Under the pieces are notes generated by a model. The model was not told where the DNA came from and did not search any database. It saw only the letters and a program-made list of their open reading frames with translations. Shown piece by piece: positions 30,799-38,812 of a stretch of DNA of 38,812 nucleotides. The DNA comes from Caldilineales bacterium. GTDB taxonomy: Bacteria; Chloroflexota; Anaerolineae; J102. Positions within the stretch are counted from its first letter, which is position 1; each line of letters starts with the position of its first letter. The stretch spans positions 112,793 through 151,604 of the forward strand of contig JAIBAP010000007.1 in NCBI GenBank assembly GCA_019695115.1, in the 5' to 3' direction. A program made the translations under genes and the position numbers.

Positions 30799-33708
30799 AT
30801 GCCCAGCCTCCACCTCAACCTTTTCGGCGCCCCCGAACTCCTCCTCGGCGACGGCGTCCCCCGGCCCGTTCACTTCGAAACGCGCAAAGCCATTGCCCTC
30901 CTGGCCTACCTGGCCGTCAGCGGCCAAAGCCACACGCGCGACGCCCTGGCCGCCCTGCTCTGGCCCGAAGCGGACGCCCTCCATGCCCGCTCGACCCTGC
31001 GTCGCACCCTCTCCGCCCTCACCGTCGCCATCGGCGAAGGCCAGGTAGAGGCCGACCGCCAGGCCATCGGCCTCCATCCCCGCGCCACCCTCGTCTGCGA
31101 TGTCACCCGCTTCCTGGCTGCCATCGCCCACAGCCGGGATCGCGACGCCCCCCCTGCCGAATGCCGCCGCCATCTCGAAGAAGCCGCCCGCCTCTACCGC
31201 GGCGACTTCATGGCCGGCTTCTCCCTGCGCGACAGCATCGAATTCGACGACTGGCAACTCCTCCAGGCCGAGCACCTGCGCCGTGAATATACCTCCGCCC
31301 TCGACCGCCTGACCGCCCTCCTCATCGCCGCCGCCGACTTCGCCGCCGCCCTGCCCCATGCCCGCCGCTGGCTGGCCCTCGACCCCCTCCACGAACCCGC
31401 CCACGCCCGCCTGATGCAACTCTACGCCTGGACGGGCCAGCCGGCGGCGGCGCTGCACCACTATCAGGACTGCGTCCGCATCCTCGATCAAGAACTCGGC
31501 GTCCCCCCCCTGGCCGCGACCACCGCCCTCTACGAAGCCATCCGAGACCACCGCCTGCCGGCCCCGGACGTGCGCGACCTCGCCTCGCCTCCGGCCTCGC
31601 CGGCGCCGCCCGCCCTCTTGCCGTCCGCCCACCTCCTCGTCGGCCGCGAGACCGAGCTGGCCGTCCTCCACCGGGCCTACGCCTCCGGCGCCACGCGCTT
31701 CCTCGCCATCATCGGCGAAACCGGCATCGGCAAGACCCGGCTGGCCGCCGCCTTCCTGGACGCCGTGCAGACGCAGGGCGGCGCCGTGCTCAAAGCCGTC
31801 GCCTACGAAGGCGAAACCGGCCTGGCCTACGGCCCCATCCTGGCTGCCCTGCGCGGCGGCCTGTCGCAGGAGGACGCCCGCGCCCGGCTGGCGGCTCTGG
31901 CCCCGCACACCCTGGCCGAAGCCGCCCGCCTCCTGCCCGAACTGACCCCCGCCACCCCCCGCCCCGACCCCCTCACCGGCGCCGCCGCGCAGTTGCGCTT
32001 GTTCGAGTCCCTGCAAGACCTGCTGCTGGCCCTGCTGGCCGGCCCTCGTCCCGGCATCGTCTTCCTCGACGACGCCCAATGGGCCGACGACGCCACCCTC
32101 GACCTGCTGGCCTTCATCGTCCGGCGGCTGCAAACCCGCCCAACCGAAGCCCCCCTCCTCCTGGTCGCCTGGCGGGGCGAGGACGTCGGCCCCGACCACC
32201 GCTGGTCGCGACTCCTGGCCGAAGGCCGGCGCAGCGGCGCCGCCGCCAGCATCGAATTGGCTCGCCTCGGCCCCACGGCCGCACAGAAGATGGTGGAGAA
32301 CGCCTGGGGAGAGCAAACCGACGCCCGCCTGGTCGAGCGCTTGTTGCGCGAAAGCGAGGGCCTGCCCCTCATCCTGGCCGAATACCTGACCCTGCTGCAA
32401 CCCGATGACGACCTCCTGGCCGCCGACTGGCCCCTCCCGGCCAATGTCCACGCCCTGGTTCACGCCCACCTTGCCCGCATCGGCGAGACCGCCTGGCAGA
32501 CACTCACCGCCGCCGCCGTCATCGGCCGCAGATTCGATTTCGAGACCGTGAGCGCGGCCAGCGGCCGGGGCGAAGACGAGACCGTGGCGGCGCTGGAGGA
32601 ACTGACCAGCAAGGGTCTGGCCACCGAACTCCTGCCCGACGCCGCCAACGCCGGCCCCTCCTTCGACTTTCGCCACGAGAAGCTGCGCAGTGTGGTCTAC
32701 GACGAGACCAGCCTGGCGCGACGGCGGCTGCTGCACCGGCGGGTGGCCGCCTATCTGGCCGAGCGCCTGCGCGACCCGCGCAAGGCCGGGCCGGTCGCCG
32801 GGCAAATCGCCCGCCACTATCAGTTGGGCGGCGAGATGGACAAGGCTGCCGTCTTCTTCCAGCTTGCCGGCGAGCACGCCCGCGGCGTCTATGCCCATGC
32901 CGAAGCCCTGGCCCACTTTCGCGCCGCCCTCGCCGCCGGCCACCCCCAGCCCGGCCCCTTGCACGAAGCTATCGGCGATCTGCTGACCCTGGCCGGCGAC
33001 TATCGCGCCGCCCTGCGCGCCTTCGAGACCGCCTCAGCCCACGCCGACGCCGGCCAACTGGCCGCGCTCGAACACAAAGTCGGCGCCGTCTACCACCGGC
33101 AAGGCGACTGGCATGTGGCCGAAAGACATTTTCAGGCAGCGTTGGCAGCCGCAGGCGGAGAGCAGGCGACGATGCTGCGCGCCAACATTTATGCCGACTG
33201 GAGCATGACGGCCTTTCGCGCCGATGCCAGGGCCGGCGGGGCCGCGAGGGCGCAGGATCTGGCCGGGCAGGCGCTGTCGCTTGCCCAGGCCGCCGCCGAT
33301 GCCCGCGCTCTGGCCCAGGCGCACAACCTGCTGGGCATTCTGGCCAGAAGCAGCGGTCAAATCGACTCTGCCGCCGACCACCTGCAGCAGAGCCTGGCCC
33401 TGGCCCGCGACCTGGCCGACCCCGGCGCCCAGGCCGCGGCCCTGAACAACCTGGCCCAGCTCTACGCCGCCAACGGCGACCTGCCCCAGGCCCTCGACCT
33501 GACGGCGCAGGCCCTCGACCTCTGCACAGCCAGCGGCGACCGCCATCGTCAGGCGGCGCTACTCAATCACCTGGCCGACCTGCTCCACGCCGCCGGCCGC
33601 AACGACGAAGCCATGGCCCGGCTCAAACAAGCGGTGCAGATCTTCGCCGAGATCGGGGCCGAGGCCGCCGAACCGCAGCCGGAGATCTGGAAACTCGAGG
33701 AGTGGTAG
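30799..33708 (+). CDS. AfsR-like BTAD/ATPase/TPR transcriptional regulator
   Basis: 969 residues. Residues 1-95 are an OmpR-like winged helix (LHLNLFGAPELLLGDG...FETRKAIALLAYLA...RDALAALLWPE). Residues about 100-245 are the bacterial transcriptional activator domain (LYRGDFMAGF, YTSALDRLTALL, LQLYAWTGQPAAALHHY-type helices). Residues about 280-600 are an AAA/STAND ATPase with Walker A GETGIGKTR (about 306) and Walker B PGIVFLDDAQWAD. Residues about 680-950 are TPR repeats. This is the SARP-AfsR architecture: the winged helix binds direct heptamer repeats and ATP/TPR parts sense a signal. A possible -10 box (TACAAT) lies at about 30744. Site 4 upstream fits autoregulation. The target genes are unknown. 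Confidence 0.88.
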   Translation: MPSLHLNLFGAPELLLGDGVPRPVHFETRKAIALLAYLAVSGQSHTRDALAALLWPEADALHARSTLRRTLSALTVAIGEGQVEADRQAIGLHPRATLVCDVTRFLAAIAHSRDRDAPPAECRRHLEEAARLYRGDFMAGFSLRDSIEFDDWQLLQAEHLRREYTSALDRLTALLIAAADFAAALPHARRWLALDPLHEPAHARLMQLYAWTGQPAAALHHYQDCVRILDQELGVPPLAATTALYEAIRDHRLPAPDVRDLASPPASPAPPALLPSAHLLVGRETELAVLHRAYASGATRFLAIIGETGIGKTRLAAAFLDAVQTQGGAVLKAVAYEGETGLAYGPILAALRGGLSQEDARARLAALAPHTLAEAARLLPELTPATPRPDPLTGAAAQLRLFESLQDLLLALLAGPRPGIVFLDDAQWADDATLDLLAFIVRRLQTRPTEAPLLLVAWRGEDVGPDHRWSRLLAEGRRSGAAASIELARLGPTAAQKMVENAWGEQTDARLVERLLRESEGLPLILAEYLTLLQPDDDLLAADWPLPANVHALVHAHLARIGETAWQTLTAAAVIGRRFDFETVSAASGRGEDETVAALEELTSKGLATELLPDAANAGPSFDFRHEKLRSVVYDETSLARRRLLHRRVAAYLAERLRDPRKAGPVAGQIARHYQLGGEMDKAAVFFQLAGEHARGVYAHAEALAHFRAALAAGHPQPGPLHEAIGDLLTLAGDYRAALRAFETASAHADAGQLAALEHKVGAVYHRQGDWHVAERHFQAALAAAGGEQATMLRANIYADWSMTAFRADARAGGAARAQDLAGQALSLAQAAADARALAQAHNLLGILARSSGQIDSAADHLQQSLALARDLADPGAQAAALNNLAQLYAANGDLPQALDLTAQALDLCTASGDRHRQAALLNHLADLLHAAGRNDEAMARLKQAVQIFAEIGAEAAEPQPEIWKLEEW

Positions 33709-33711
33709 TGC

Positions 33712-34515
33712 TCAGCCATCCCTGCGGGCCAGAAACACCATCGACCCCTGGTGCTGTGGCCCGAAGTCTTCGTCGGTGAAATCCCCCTTCACGCTCACAT
33801 CATCGAAGCCGGCCAGCCGTAGCATCAGCAACAGCTCGTGCTGGAAATACCAGTGATATTGCCCGGCGTGCACCTCCTCCGCCACCAATGCCTCGTCCTG
33901 ATACAGCCGATAGCGCCGCTCTTCGGCGTCGTACTGCTCGATGGGGTCCTGCCAGGTCAGCCGACGCTCCACCACCAGGCGCTTACCAGGCTCTGGGAAA
34001 GTCTTCTCGACATGGAATTTCCATTCTGTCGGGTAGCGGGCGGGGTCGAAGGGCTGCGAATAGTCGTAATCGCAGGTGTAGATGTTGAAGACCAGCGTTC
34101 CGCCCGGCAACAGATGCCGGTGAAAGCGACGCAACGTTTCCAGAGCCGCCTCGCGATCCATCACGCAGACGAAGGTGCCGCAGGGGATGAAGATGGTGCG
34201 GTAGCGGCGGGGCAGGTCGAGCGCCTGCATCGGGCTTTCGTACAGGGTCGGGGTCAGGCCCTCGGCCTGGCATTTGGCCCGGCACACGGCCAGCATGTCG
34301 GCCGAGATGTCCACGCCATCCACCTCCAGCCCCGCCGCCAAGAAGCGCCGCAGCAGTCGCCCGGCCCCGCAGCCCACATCCAGCGCCGGCGTCCCGCTTT
34401 GCTCGATCACGCGCTTGAAGAAATCGTGGTCGGGGGTGGGGTCGTCGTAGGCCGACCAGTGGAGGGCGGCCAGGCCGGTGTAGAGGTCGCGTTCGTCGAA
34501 GGGCGGCAGGGTCAT
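33712..34515 (-). CDS. SAM-dependent methyltransferase
   Basis: 267 residues from ATG 34515, overlapping the leucyl aminopeptidase stop (ATGA). Motif I is ALDVGCGAGRLLRRF (about residues 44-58), followed by VDGVDISADMLAVCRAKC and, later, LPGGTLVFNIYTC (post-motif strand). It is a class I Rossmann methyltransferase of the ubiE/ytr type; the accepting substrate is unknown. It is the second gene of a two-gene operon with pepA and ends three bases from the AfsR-like gene that comes from the other side (convergent). Confidence 0.85.
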   Translation of the reverse strand: MTLPPFDERDLYTGLAALHWSAYDDPTPDHDFFKRVIEQSGTPALDVGCGAGRLLRRFLAAGLEVDGVDISADMLAVCRAKCQAEGLTPTLYESPMQALDLPRRYRTIFIPCGTFVCVMDREAALETLRRFHRHLLPGGTLVFNIYTCDYDYSQPFDPARYPTEWKFHVEKTFPEPGKRLVVERRLTWQDPIEQYDAEERRYRLYQDEALVAEEVHAGQYHWYFQHELLLMLRLAGFDDVSVKGDFTDEDFGPQHQGSMVFLARRDG

Positions 34516-36032
34516 GGAAGGCGCCAATCGCGCAGGAAGCGGATGAGCAGGCGGGCGCCGAAGGCCGAGAAACCGCGCGGGTAGAGCGGGCGCGGGCTTT
34601 CGACCCACGACATGTTGGCCATGTCGATGTGCGCCCAGGGGTAGGCCTCGGTGAAGTGTTGCAGGAACTTGGCGCTGGTGCTCACACCGGCGTATTTGTT
34701 GGGCAGGGTCGAGTTCTTGACATCGGCGAAATCGCTCTTGATGTCCTGGCGGTAGTCGTCGTACATCGGCATCGGCCAGAGCCGTTCGCCGCTGGCCTCG
34801 GCAGCGGCCAGCAGCCGGTCGGCGAGGCTTTGGTCGGCGCAAAACAGCCCTGCCGCCCGCGACCCCAGCGCCAGCCCGATGGCGGCGGTGAGGGTGGCGA
34901 TATCGACCACCGCTTTGGCCGCAAAGCGCCCGGCATAGGCCAGGGCGTCGGCCAGGATCATGCGGCCCTCGGCGTCGGTGGAGATCACCTCCATCGTCTT
35001 GCCCGACATCCCCCGGTAGACATCGCCCGGCTTCTGCGCCCGGCCGTTGATCATGTTCTCGACCAGCGGCGCCAGGCCCACCACGTGCAGCGGCAGGTCT
35101 AGCAGCGCCGCCGCCCGCAAGGCCGCCATGACATCGGCGGCGCCGGTCATATCGCCCTTCATCTTCCACATCCCCGGCGCGCCCTCGCCCGCCTTCAGGG
35201 TGTAGCCGCCGGTGTCGAAACTGACGCCCTTGCCCACCAACACCACCGTGTCCAGTTCATCTGCCCGCCCGGCGTTGTGCTCCAAGACTACGAAGCGCGG
35301 TGGCTCATCGCTGCCTTTGGCCACCCCCAGCAAGATGCCCATGCCCAGGGCCTCGATCTCCGGCTGCTCGAGCACGGTGCACCCCAGCCCCACCTCCCCC
35401 GCCATCATCCGCGCCGCCGCCGCCAGATAGCCGGGCGTGGCCAGGTTGGAGGGGGCGGCGATGAGGTCGCGGGCAAAGCACACGCTTTCGGCGACGATCT
35501 GCCCGCGCCTGGCGCCGGCGAGGAGGGCAGGCAGTTTGTCGACGTTGGATTCCACCAGCGTCAGGGTTGTGACCGCGGGCAGGGAAGGGCTTTCGCTGCT
35601 CTGGCGAGGCATGCGGTAGGTCTCCAGCAGGCTGGCTTCGACCAGCGCCTCCGCCGCCTCTCCCGCCTCCAGTCCACCCACCCCGGCGCCGTGGACGATG
35701 GTGGCCACCGTGCGGGCGCCGGCGTTGCCGGCGGCGGCAATGGCTTTGGCCGCCGCGGTGCGGGCCGCGGAGAGGTCGAAGCCGGCGCTTCCGCCCAGCC
35801 CGACCACCAGGACGCGCGGGGCGGGGAGGGCGCCGAAGGTGTGCAGGAGGGTTGTCTCACCCAACTTGCCGGTGCAATCGCCCAGGGCGATGAGCTGACT
35901 GATGCGCCCGCCCAACGCCCCATCGATGGCGCCAGTGCCGCCGCCGGGCCGGGTCACGCCCTCGAACAGGTTGACGATCAGCAAGTCGGCGGGGAATGCA
36001 GTGATAGTAGCTTGTTGGATGTCGATGTGCAT
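34512..36032 (-). CDS. pepA: Leucyl aminopeptidase (M17)
   Basis: 506 residues from ATG 36032 (MHIDIQQATITAF); the frame is open further up but lacks family similarity. The C-terminal catalytic domain has VLVGKGVSFDTGGYTLKAG (metal Lys and Asp), WKMKGDMTGAADVMAAL, and ISTDAEGRMILADALAYA (metal Asp/Glu and Arg), where most relatives read NTDAEGRL. This is a two-zinc hexameric exopeptidase that removes N-terminal residues from peptides in the cytoplasm. It is the first gene of an operon with the methyltransferase. The ribosome binding site is weak (GGAAA). Confidence 0.9.
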   Translation of the reverse strand: MHIDIQQATITAFPADLLIVNLFEGVTRPGGGTGAIDGALGGRISQLIALGDCTGKLGETTLLHTFGALPAPRVLVVGLGGSAGFDLSAARTAAAKAIAAAGNAGARTVATIVHGAGVGGLEAGEAAEALVEASLLETYRMPRQSSESPSLPAVTTLTLVESNVDKLPALLAGARRGQIVAESVCFARDLIAAPSNLATPGYLAAAARMMAGEVGLGCTVLEQPEIEALGMGILLGVAKGSDEPPRFVVLEHNAGRADELDTVVLVGKGVSFDTGGYTLKAGEGAPGMWKMKGDMTGAADVMAALRAAALLDLPLHVVGLAPLVENMINGRAQKPGDVYRGMSGKTMEVISTDAEGRMILADALAYAGRFAAKAVVDIATLTAAIGLALGSRAAGLFCADQSLADRLLAAAEASGERLWPMPMYDDYRQDIKSDFADVKNSTLPNKYAGVSTSAKFLQHFTEAYPWAHIDMANMSWVESPRPLYPRGFSAFGARLLIRFLRDWRLP

Positions 36033-36109
36033 GATGGGTTTCCGATGCGGTGCTGCTGCAACAGTGCGAAAGAGATGGGGACGATGCCGATAATACGATC
36101 TCACTGACC

Positions 36110-36225
36110 ACTGGTTATTGGTTATTGGTTATTGGTTACTGACCACTGACCACTGGTTACTGACCACTGACCACTGGCCACCGGTTACTGGTTACTGGTT
36201 ACTGACCACTGGCCACTGAAACCGC
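36110..36225. repeat. Intergenic tandem micro-repeats
   Basis: Alternating units GGTTATT, GGTTACT and GACCACT repeated many times between the pepA start and the end of the glycosyltransferase. No gene is present in 36033-36283. Confidence 0.75.
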
Positions 36226-36283
36226 CCGATGATTGTAACCGCCGAGGGGCCGAAGGCCAACCCGGCGGACTTGGGCGACGCCA

Positions 36284-37411
36284 TCACGCCTGACCCAGCA
36301 GCCGCTGGTAGGCGGACAGGGTGGCGGCGGCGGTGCGCTGCCAGCTGAAGTTCGCCGCCTGGGCCAGCCCGCGGCAGCTCAGGTCGGCAGCCAGGTCAGG
36401 CTCGGCCAGCAGGCGGGCGATGGCGGCGGCGATGGCTTCGGGTTGGGTCGGGTCGAAGAGCAGGGCGGCGTCGCCGGCCACTTCGGGCAGGCTGCTGGCG
36501 TTGCTACACACCACCGGCGTCCCACAGGCCATGGCCTCCAGCACGGGCAGGCCAAACCCTTCGTACAGCGAGGGGAAGACGAAGCACTCGGCGCCAGAAT
36601 AGAGGCCGGGCAAGTCGGCGGCGGCGACATTGGGCAGGAAGCGGACGGTCTCGCCCAGGCGTTCGGCCTGCTGCAAGGCCTGGGGGTGATGGGGATCCCA
36701 GGCGCCGGCAATGACGAGCAAGGGGCGTGGGCCCACGGCGGACAGGATCGACCAGGCTTCGAGCAGGGCAGGCAGGTTCTTGTGCGGCTGGTTGGAGCCG
36801 AGGTAGAGGACATAGCGCGCGGGCAGGGCCAGCCGCTGACGCACCGTTTCGATCTGTTCTGGCGGCTGCGGGCGGAAGGCCGGGTCGGCGGCCAGGGGGG
36901 TGAGGGTGATGCGTTCGGCGGGGAGGCGATAGAGGTGTTGGAAGTCGCGAGCGGTGGCGGCGGAGATGGCGACGAAGGCATCGGCGCTGCGGATGGCCAG
37001 GCGCTGGACGATCGCGATCGTCCAGCGGGTGCGCCGCGGGTAGCAGGCAGGGAAGCGGCGGGGGATGGCGTCGAAGAGGGTGAGGAGGTTGGGCAGGCCC
37101 GGCCGGTAGGGGCGGACGTTGTAGGGCAGGTGGGCCAGGTCGGGCCGGAGCGAGCGGATGAGGCGGGGGAGGTCGGTCTGCTCGCGGGGGTGGAAGGTGG
37201 TGATGGCGGTGGGGTGCAGCCGCAGGTTGGCGTGCCGGGCCAGTTGGTTCAGGTTGTAGCGGCTGTTGGGCAGGTCGGGGTTGGTGAGGAGCGTGATCTC
37301 GCCCGCGAAAAGCGGCGCCAGCGCCTCCGCCAGGTTGTAGACATAGCGGGCGATGCCGGGGAAGCGGTCCTGGATCGTGCGACCGTCGATGAGGAGGTGG
37401 TGCAGAGCCAT
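36284..37411 (-). CDS. Glycosyltransferase family 4 (GT-B)
   Basis: 375 residues. GIARYVYNLAEAL at the N-terminus is typical of the nucleotide-sugar-dependent GT4 fold. The donor-binding signature is ECFVFPSLYEGFGLPVLEAM followed by CGTPVV (E-x7-E motif). VLYLGSNQPHKNLPALLEAW marks the start of the C-terminal domain. It would transfer a sugar from a nucleotide donor to a lipid or glycan, probably in envelope polysaccharide synthesis. No other glycan genes are beside it. The ATG is at 37411. Confidence 0.88.
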   Translation of the reverse strand: MALHHLLIDGRTIQDRFPGIARYVYNLAEALAPLFAGEITLLTNPDLPNSRYNLNQLARHANLRLHPTAITTFHPREQTDLPRLIRSLRPDLAHLPYNVRPYRPGLPNLLTLFDAIPRRFPACYPRRTRWTIAIVQRLAIRSADAFVAISAATARDFQHLYRLPAERITLTPLAADPAFRPQPPEQIETVRQRLALPARYVLYLGSNQPHKNLPALLEAWSILSAVGPRPLLVIAGAWDPHHPQALQQAERLGETVRFLPNVAAADLPGLYSGAECFVFPSLYEGFGLPVLEAMACGTPVVCSNASSLPEVAGDAALLFDPTQPEAIAAAIARLLAEPDLAADLSCRGLAQAANFSWQRTAAATLSAYQRLLGQA

Positions 37412-37432
37412 TCACCCCCCTACCAACGGTAC

Positions 37433-37543
37433 GCGGGTAAAGGCGGATGAACGTGGATTGAACAAGGTCGCTGATCCGCCCATCCCAGCAATCCGCCCAC
37501 CACCTGTGCGGGTAAAGGCGGATGAACGTGGATCGAACAAGGT
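37433..37543. repeat. Two 36-bp direct repeats
   Basis: The unit starting GCGGGTAAAGGCGGATGAAC occurs at 37433-37468 and 37508-37543 with one mismatch. Between them lies the ATCCGCCCATCCCAGCAATC motif shared with the right-edge array and, inverted, with 11577-11625. Confidence 0.7.
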
Positions 37544-37618
37544 GTGATTTCTCATCGGAGGCAGTAGGCAGGGGAGGAAACGCAAAGAGAGTGTAACACA
37601 TCCTCCCGGATGGAGGAC

Positions 37619-37647
37619 TTCCAGCCCCCGGCGGCCCTGTGCTACAC
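37619..37647 (+). promoter_or_regulatory. Uridine kinase promoter, probably leaderless
   Basis: TTCCAG (37619-37624), 17 bases, TACACT (37642-37647), seven bases before the ATG at 37655; no ribosome binding site is visible. Confidence 0.5.
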
Positions 37648-37654
37648 TGCGGCC

Positions 37655-38290
37655 ATGACCACCACCCCAGTCGTCGTCGGCATTGCCGGCGGCAGCGGCT
37701 CCGGCAAAACGACCGTCATCCAGCGCATCCTGGAGCGGGTCGGATGGGATCGCATCGCCTATCTGCCCCATGATGCCTACTACAAGGACGCAGGCCATCT
37801 GCCTCCCGCCGAGCGCACCCACCTGAATTTCGACCATCCCAACTCGCTGGACAACGAGCTGCTGATCGCCCACATCCGCCAATTGCTGGCCGGGCAGGCG
37901 GTCGAAGTGCCGGTGTATGATTTCGCCACCTACATCCGCACTCCACAAACTCGCCGCGTGGCCCCCTGCCCGGTGATCCTCATCGATGGCATCCTGGTGT
38001 TTGTGGACGAGGCCCTGCGCGAGCTGATGGAGATCAAGATCTTCGTCGAGACCGACCCTGATATTCGCTTCATCCGCCGGCTGCAACGCGATATCAACGA
38101 GCGCGGGCGCACGGTGCAATCGGTCATCGACCAGTATCTGACCACGGTGCGGCCCATGCACATCCGCTTTGTCGAGCCAACCAAACGCTACGCCGATGTC
38201 ATCATCCCCGAAGGCGGCTACAACGAGGTGGCGCTGGAAATGGTGATCAGCCGCATCGAGGCGCTCCTGGCCCTGCACGAGCGCGAATGA
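37655..38290 (+). CDS. udk: Uridine kinase
   Basis: 211 residues from ATG 37655 (MTTTPVVVGIAGGSGSGKTT). The P-loop GGSGSGKTT (about residues 11-19) is followed by LPHDAYYKD and LNFDHPNSLDNELL, the uridine-binding and acidic residues of the family; IDGILVFVDEALRELMEIKIF and YITTVRPMHIRFVEP-like helices (here YLTTVRPMHIRFVEP) complete it. The protein phosphorylates uridine or cytidine to the monophosphate using GTP or ATP, in pyrimidine salvage. The length is normal. It appears leaderless. The 35-bp array begins right after its stop codon. Confidence 0.92.
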   Translation: MTTTPVVVGIAGGSGSGKTTVIQRILERVGWDRIAYLPHDAYYKDAGHLPPAERTHLNFDHPNSLDNELLIAHIRQLLAGQAVEVPVYDFATYIRTPQTRRVAPCPVILIDGILVFVDEALRELMEIKIFVETDPDIRFIRRLQRDINERGRTVQSVIDQYLTTVRPMHIRFVEPTKRYADVIIPEGGYNEVALEMVISRIEALLALHERE

Positions 38291-38566
38291 GAGAGAATGA
38301 CACAAATGGGGAAAACACAGATTGAGAAGGAATGACGCAAATGGGGGAAACACAGATTGAGAAGGAATGACACAAATGTGAGAAACACAGATTGAAGGGG
38401 AATGACACAAATGAGGGAAACACAGATTGAGAAGGAATGACACAAATGAGGGAAACGCAGATTAAGGGGGAATGACACAAATGGGGGAAACACAGATTAA
38501 GGGGGAATGACACAAATGGGGGAAACACAGATTTAGGGGAAATGACACAAAGTTTGGAAACACAAT
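38291..38566. repeat. 35-bp tandem array, about 8 units
   Basis: Head-to-tail units of the type GAGAAGGAATGACACAAATG + GGGGAAACACAGATT, 35 bases each, with a few substitutions and a degenerate last unit. There are no spacers, so it is not a CRISPR. It lies immediately downstream of udk. Confidence 0.85.
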
Positions 38567-38633
38567 GACGCTTCGATTGAAGTACGGCCGCAATGCTTTG
38601 ATCCGCCCATCCCAGCAATCTGTCCATTAACGC

Positions 38634-38812
38634 CCTAATCCGTCCATCCCAGCAATCCGCCCATCAACCCCTTGATCCGCCCATCCCCGTAATCCGCCCA
38701 TCAACCCCTTGATCCGCCCATCCCCGTAATCCGCCCATCAACCCCTTGATCCGCCCATCCCCGTAATCCGCCCATCAACCCCTTGATCCGCCCATCCCCG
38801 TAATCCGCCCAT
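38634..38812. repeat. 37-bp tandem array at the window edge
   Basis: Units of 37 bases (ATCCGCCCATCAACCCCTTG + ATCCGCCCATCCCCGTA) repeat exactly from about 38660 to the window end; the TTGAT landmark recurs at 38672, 38709, 38746 and 38783. The array starts with degenerate units and continues beyond the window. There are no spacers. Confidence 0.85.

Noticed and set aside
38218-38627. Cys/His/Phe-rich minus-strand frames over the array
   Set aside because: They are translations of the 35-bp tandem repeat; no start context and no similarity to real proteins.
38291-38812. Possible CRISPR array
   Set aside because: The 35- and 37-bp units follow each other directly, without unique spacers, and no cas gene is visible.

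Overview
This is GC-rich bacterial chromosomal DNA, most likely from an uncultivated member of the Chloroflexota (Anaerolineae/Caldilineae type). The evidence is indirect: secreted proteins with long Thr-Pro linkers, stand-alone multi-pass proteins with the 'YDIDIIIRKTLQY' core, a BTAD/AfsR-type regulator, intergenic micro-repeats, several families of dispersed palindromes, and promoters whose -10 box sits 6-8 nt from the ATG (leaderless mRNAs). No RNA genes were recognised.

Layout. 1-12 kb is mostly ordinary: a secreted glycoside-hydrolase-like protein cut by the left edge (minus strand), a nucleotidyltransferase/PAP2 phosphatase pair, a large secreted HzsA-related c-type cytochrome, a MazG-like pyrophosphohydrolase, an alpha-beta fused glycyl-tRNA synthetase and a PNPOx-like flavoprotein. 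12-30 kb is an accessory island. It holds seven copies or fragments of one multi-pass membrane protein family, remnants or complete copies of six toxin-antitoxin loci (BrnTA, RelE-like, a PIN pair, two identical VapBC, MazF-like), a Fic protein, a serine hydrolase, two-heme cytochrome c genes and a SpoIIE/HATPase/STAS partner-switching module. Nine hairpin-forming palindromes with conserved 15-17 bp arms punctuate the island. 30-38 kb returns to ordinary genes: a small membrane protein, an AfsR-like regulator, a methyltransferase/leucyl aminopeptidase pair, a glycosyltransferase and uridine kinase. The right edge is two tandem arrays (35-bp and 37-bp units).

Most interesting pattern. In the island the palindromes bound cassettes of about 2 kb. 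In a typical cassette a membrane-protein gene on the minus strand is divergent from a toxin-antitoxin or Fic gene on the plus strand. Four such pairs are visible (Fic, VapBC, VapBC, MazF-like), plus one membrane gene that has lost its partner. The membrane proteins share a nearly constant C-terminal ~120 residues but have unrelated N-terminal membrane regions. One cassette has been tandemly duplicated with an offset of exactly 2000 bp. Its older copy has lost 636 bp in frame at a GCTG microhomology and has taken up several 20-27 nt insertions.

Regulation. Four intergenic sites carry the same three tandem heptamers (CGTYCYG, then CGTTACG twice, 11-12 bp apart). They lie directly upstream of two membrane-protein genes, of the SpoIIE-type phosphatase, and of a small membrane protein divergent from the AfsR-like regulator. 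This geometry resembles SARP operators, so the AfsR-like protein is a candidate regulator of the island.
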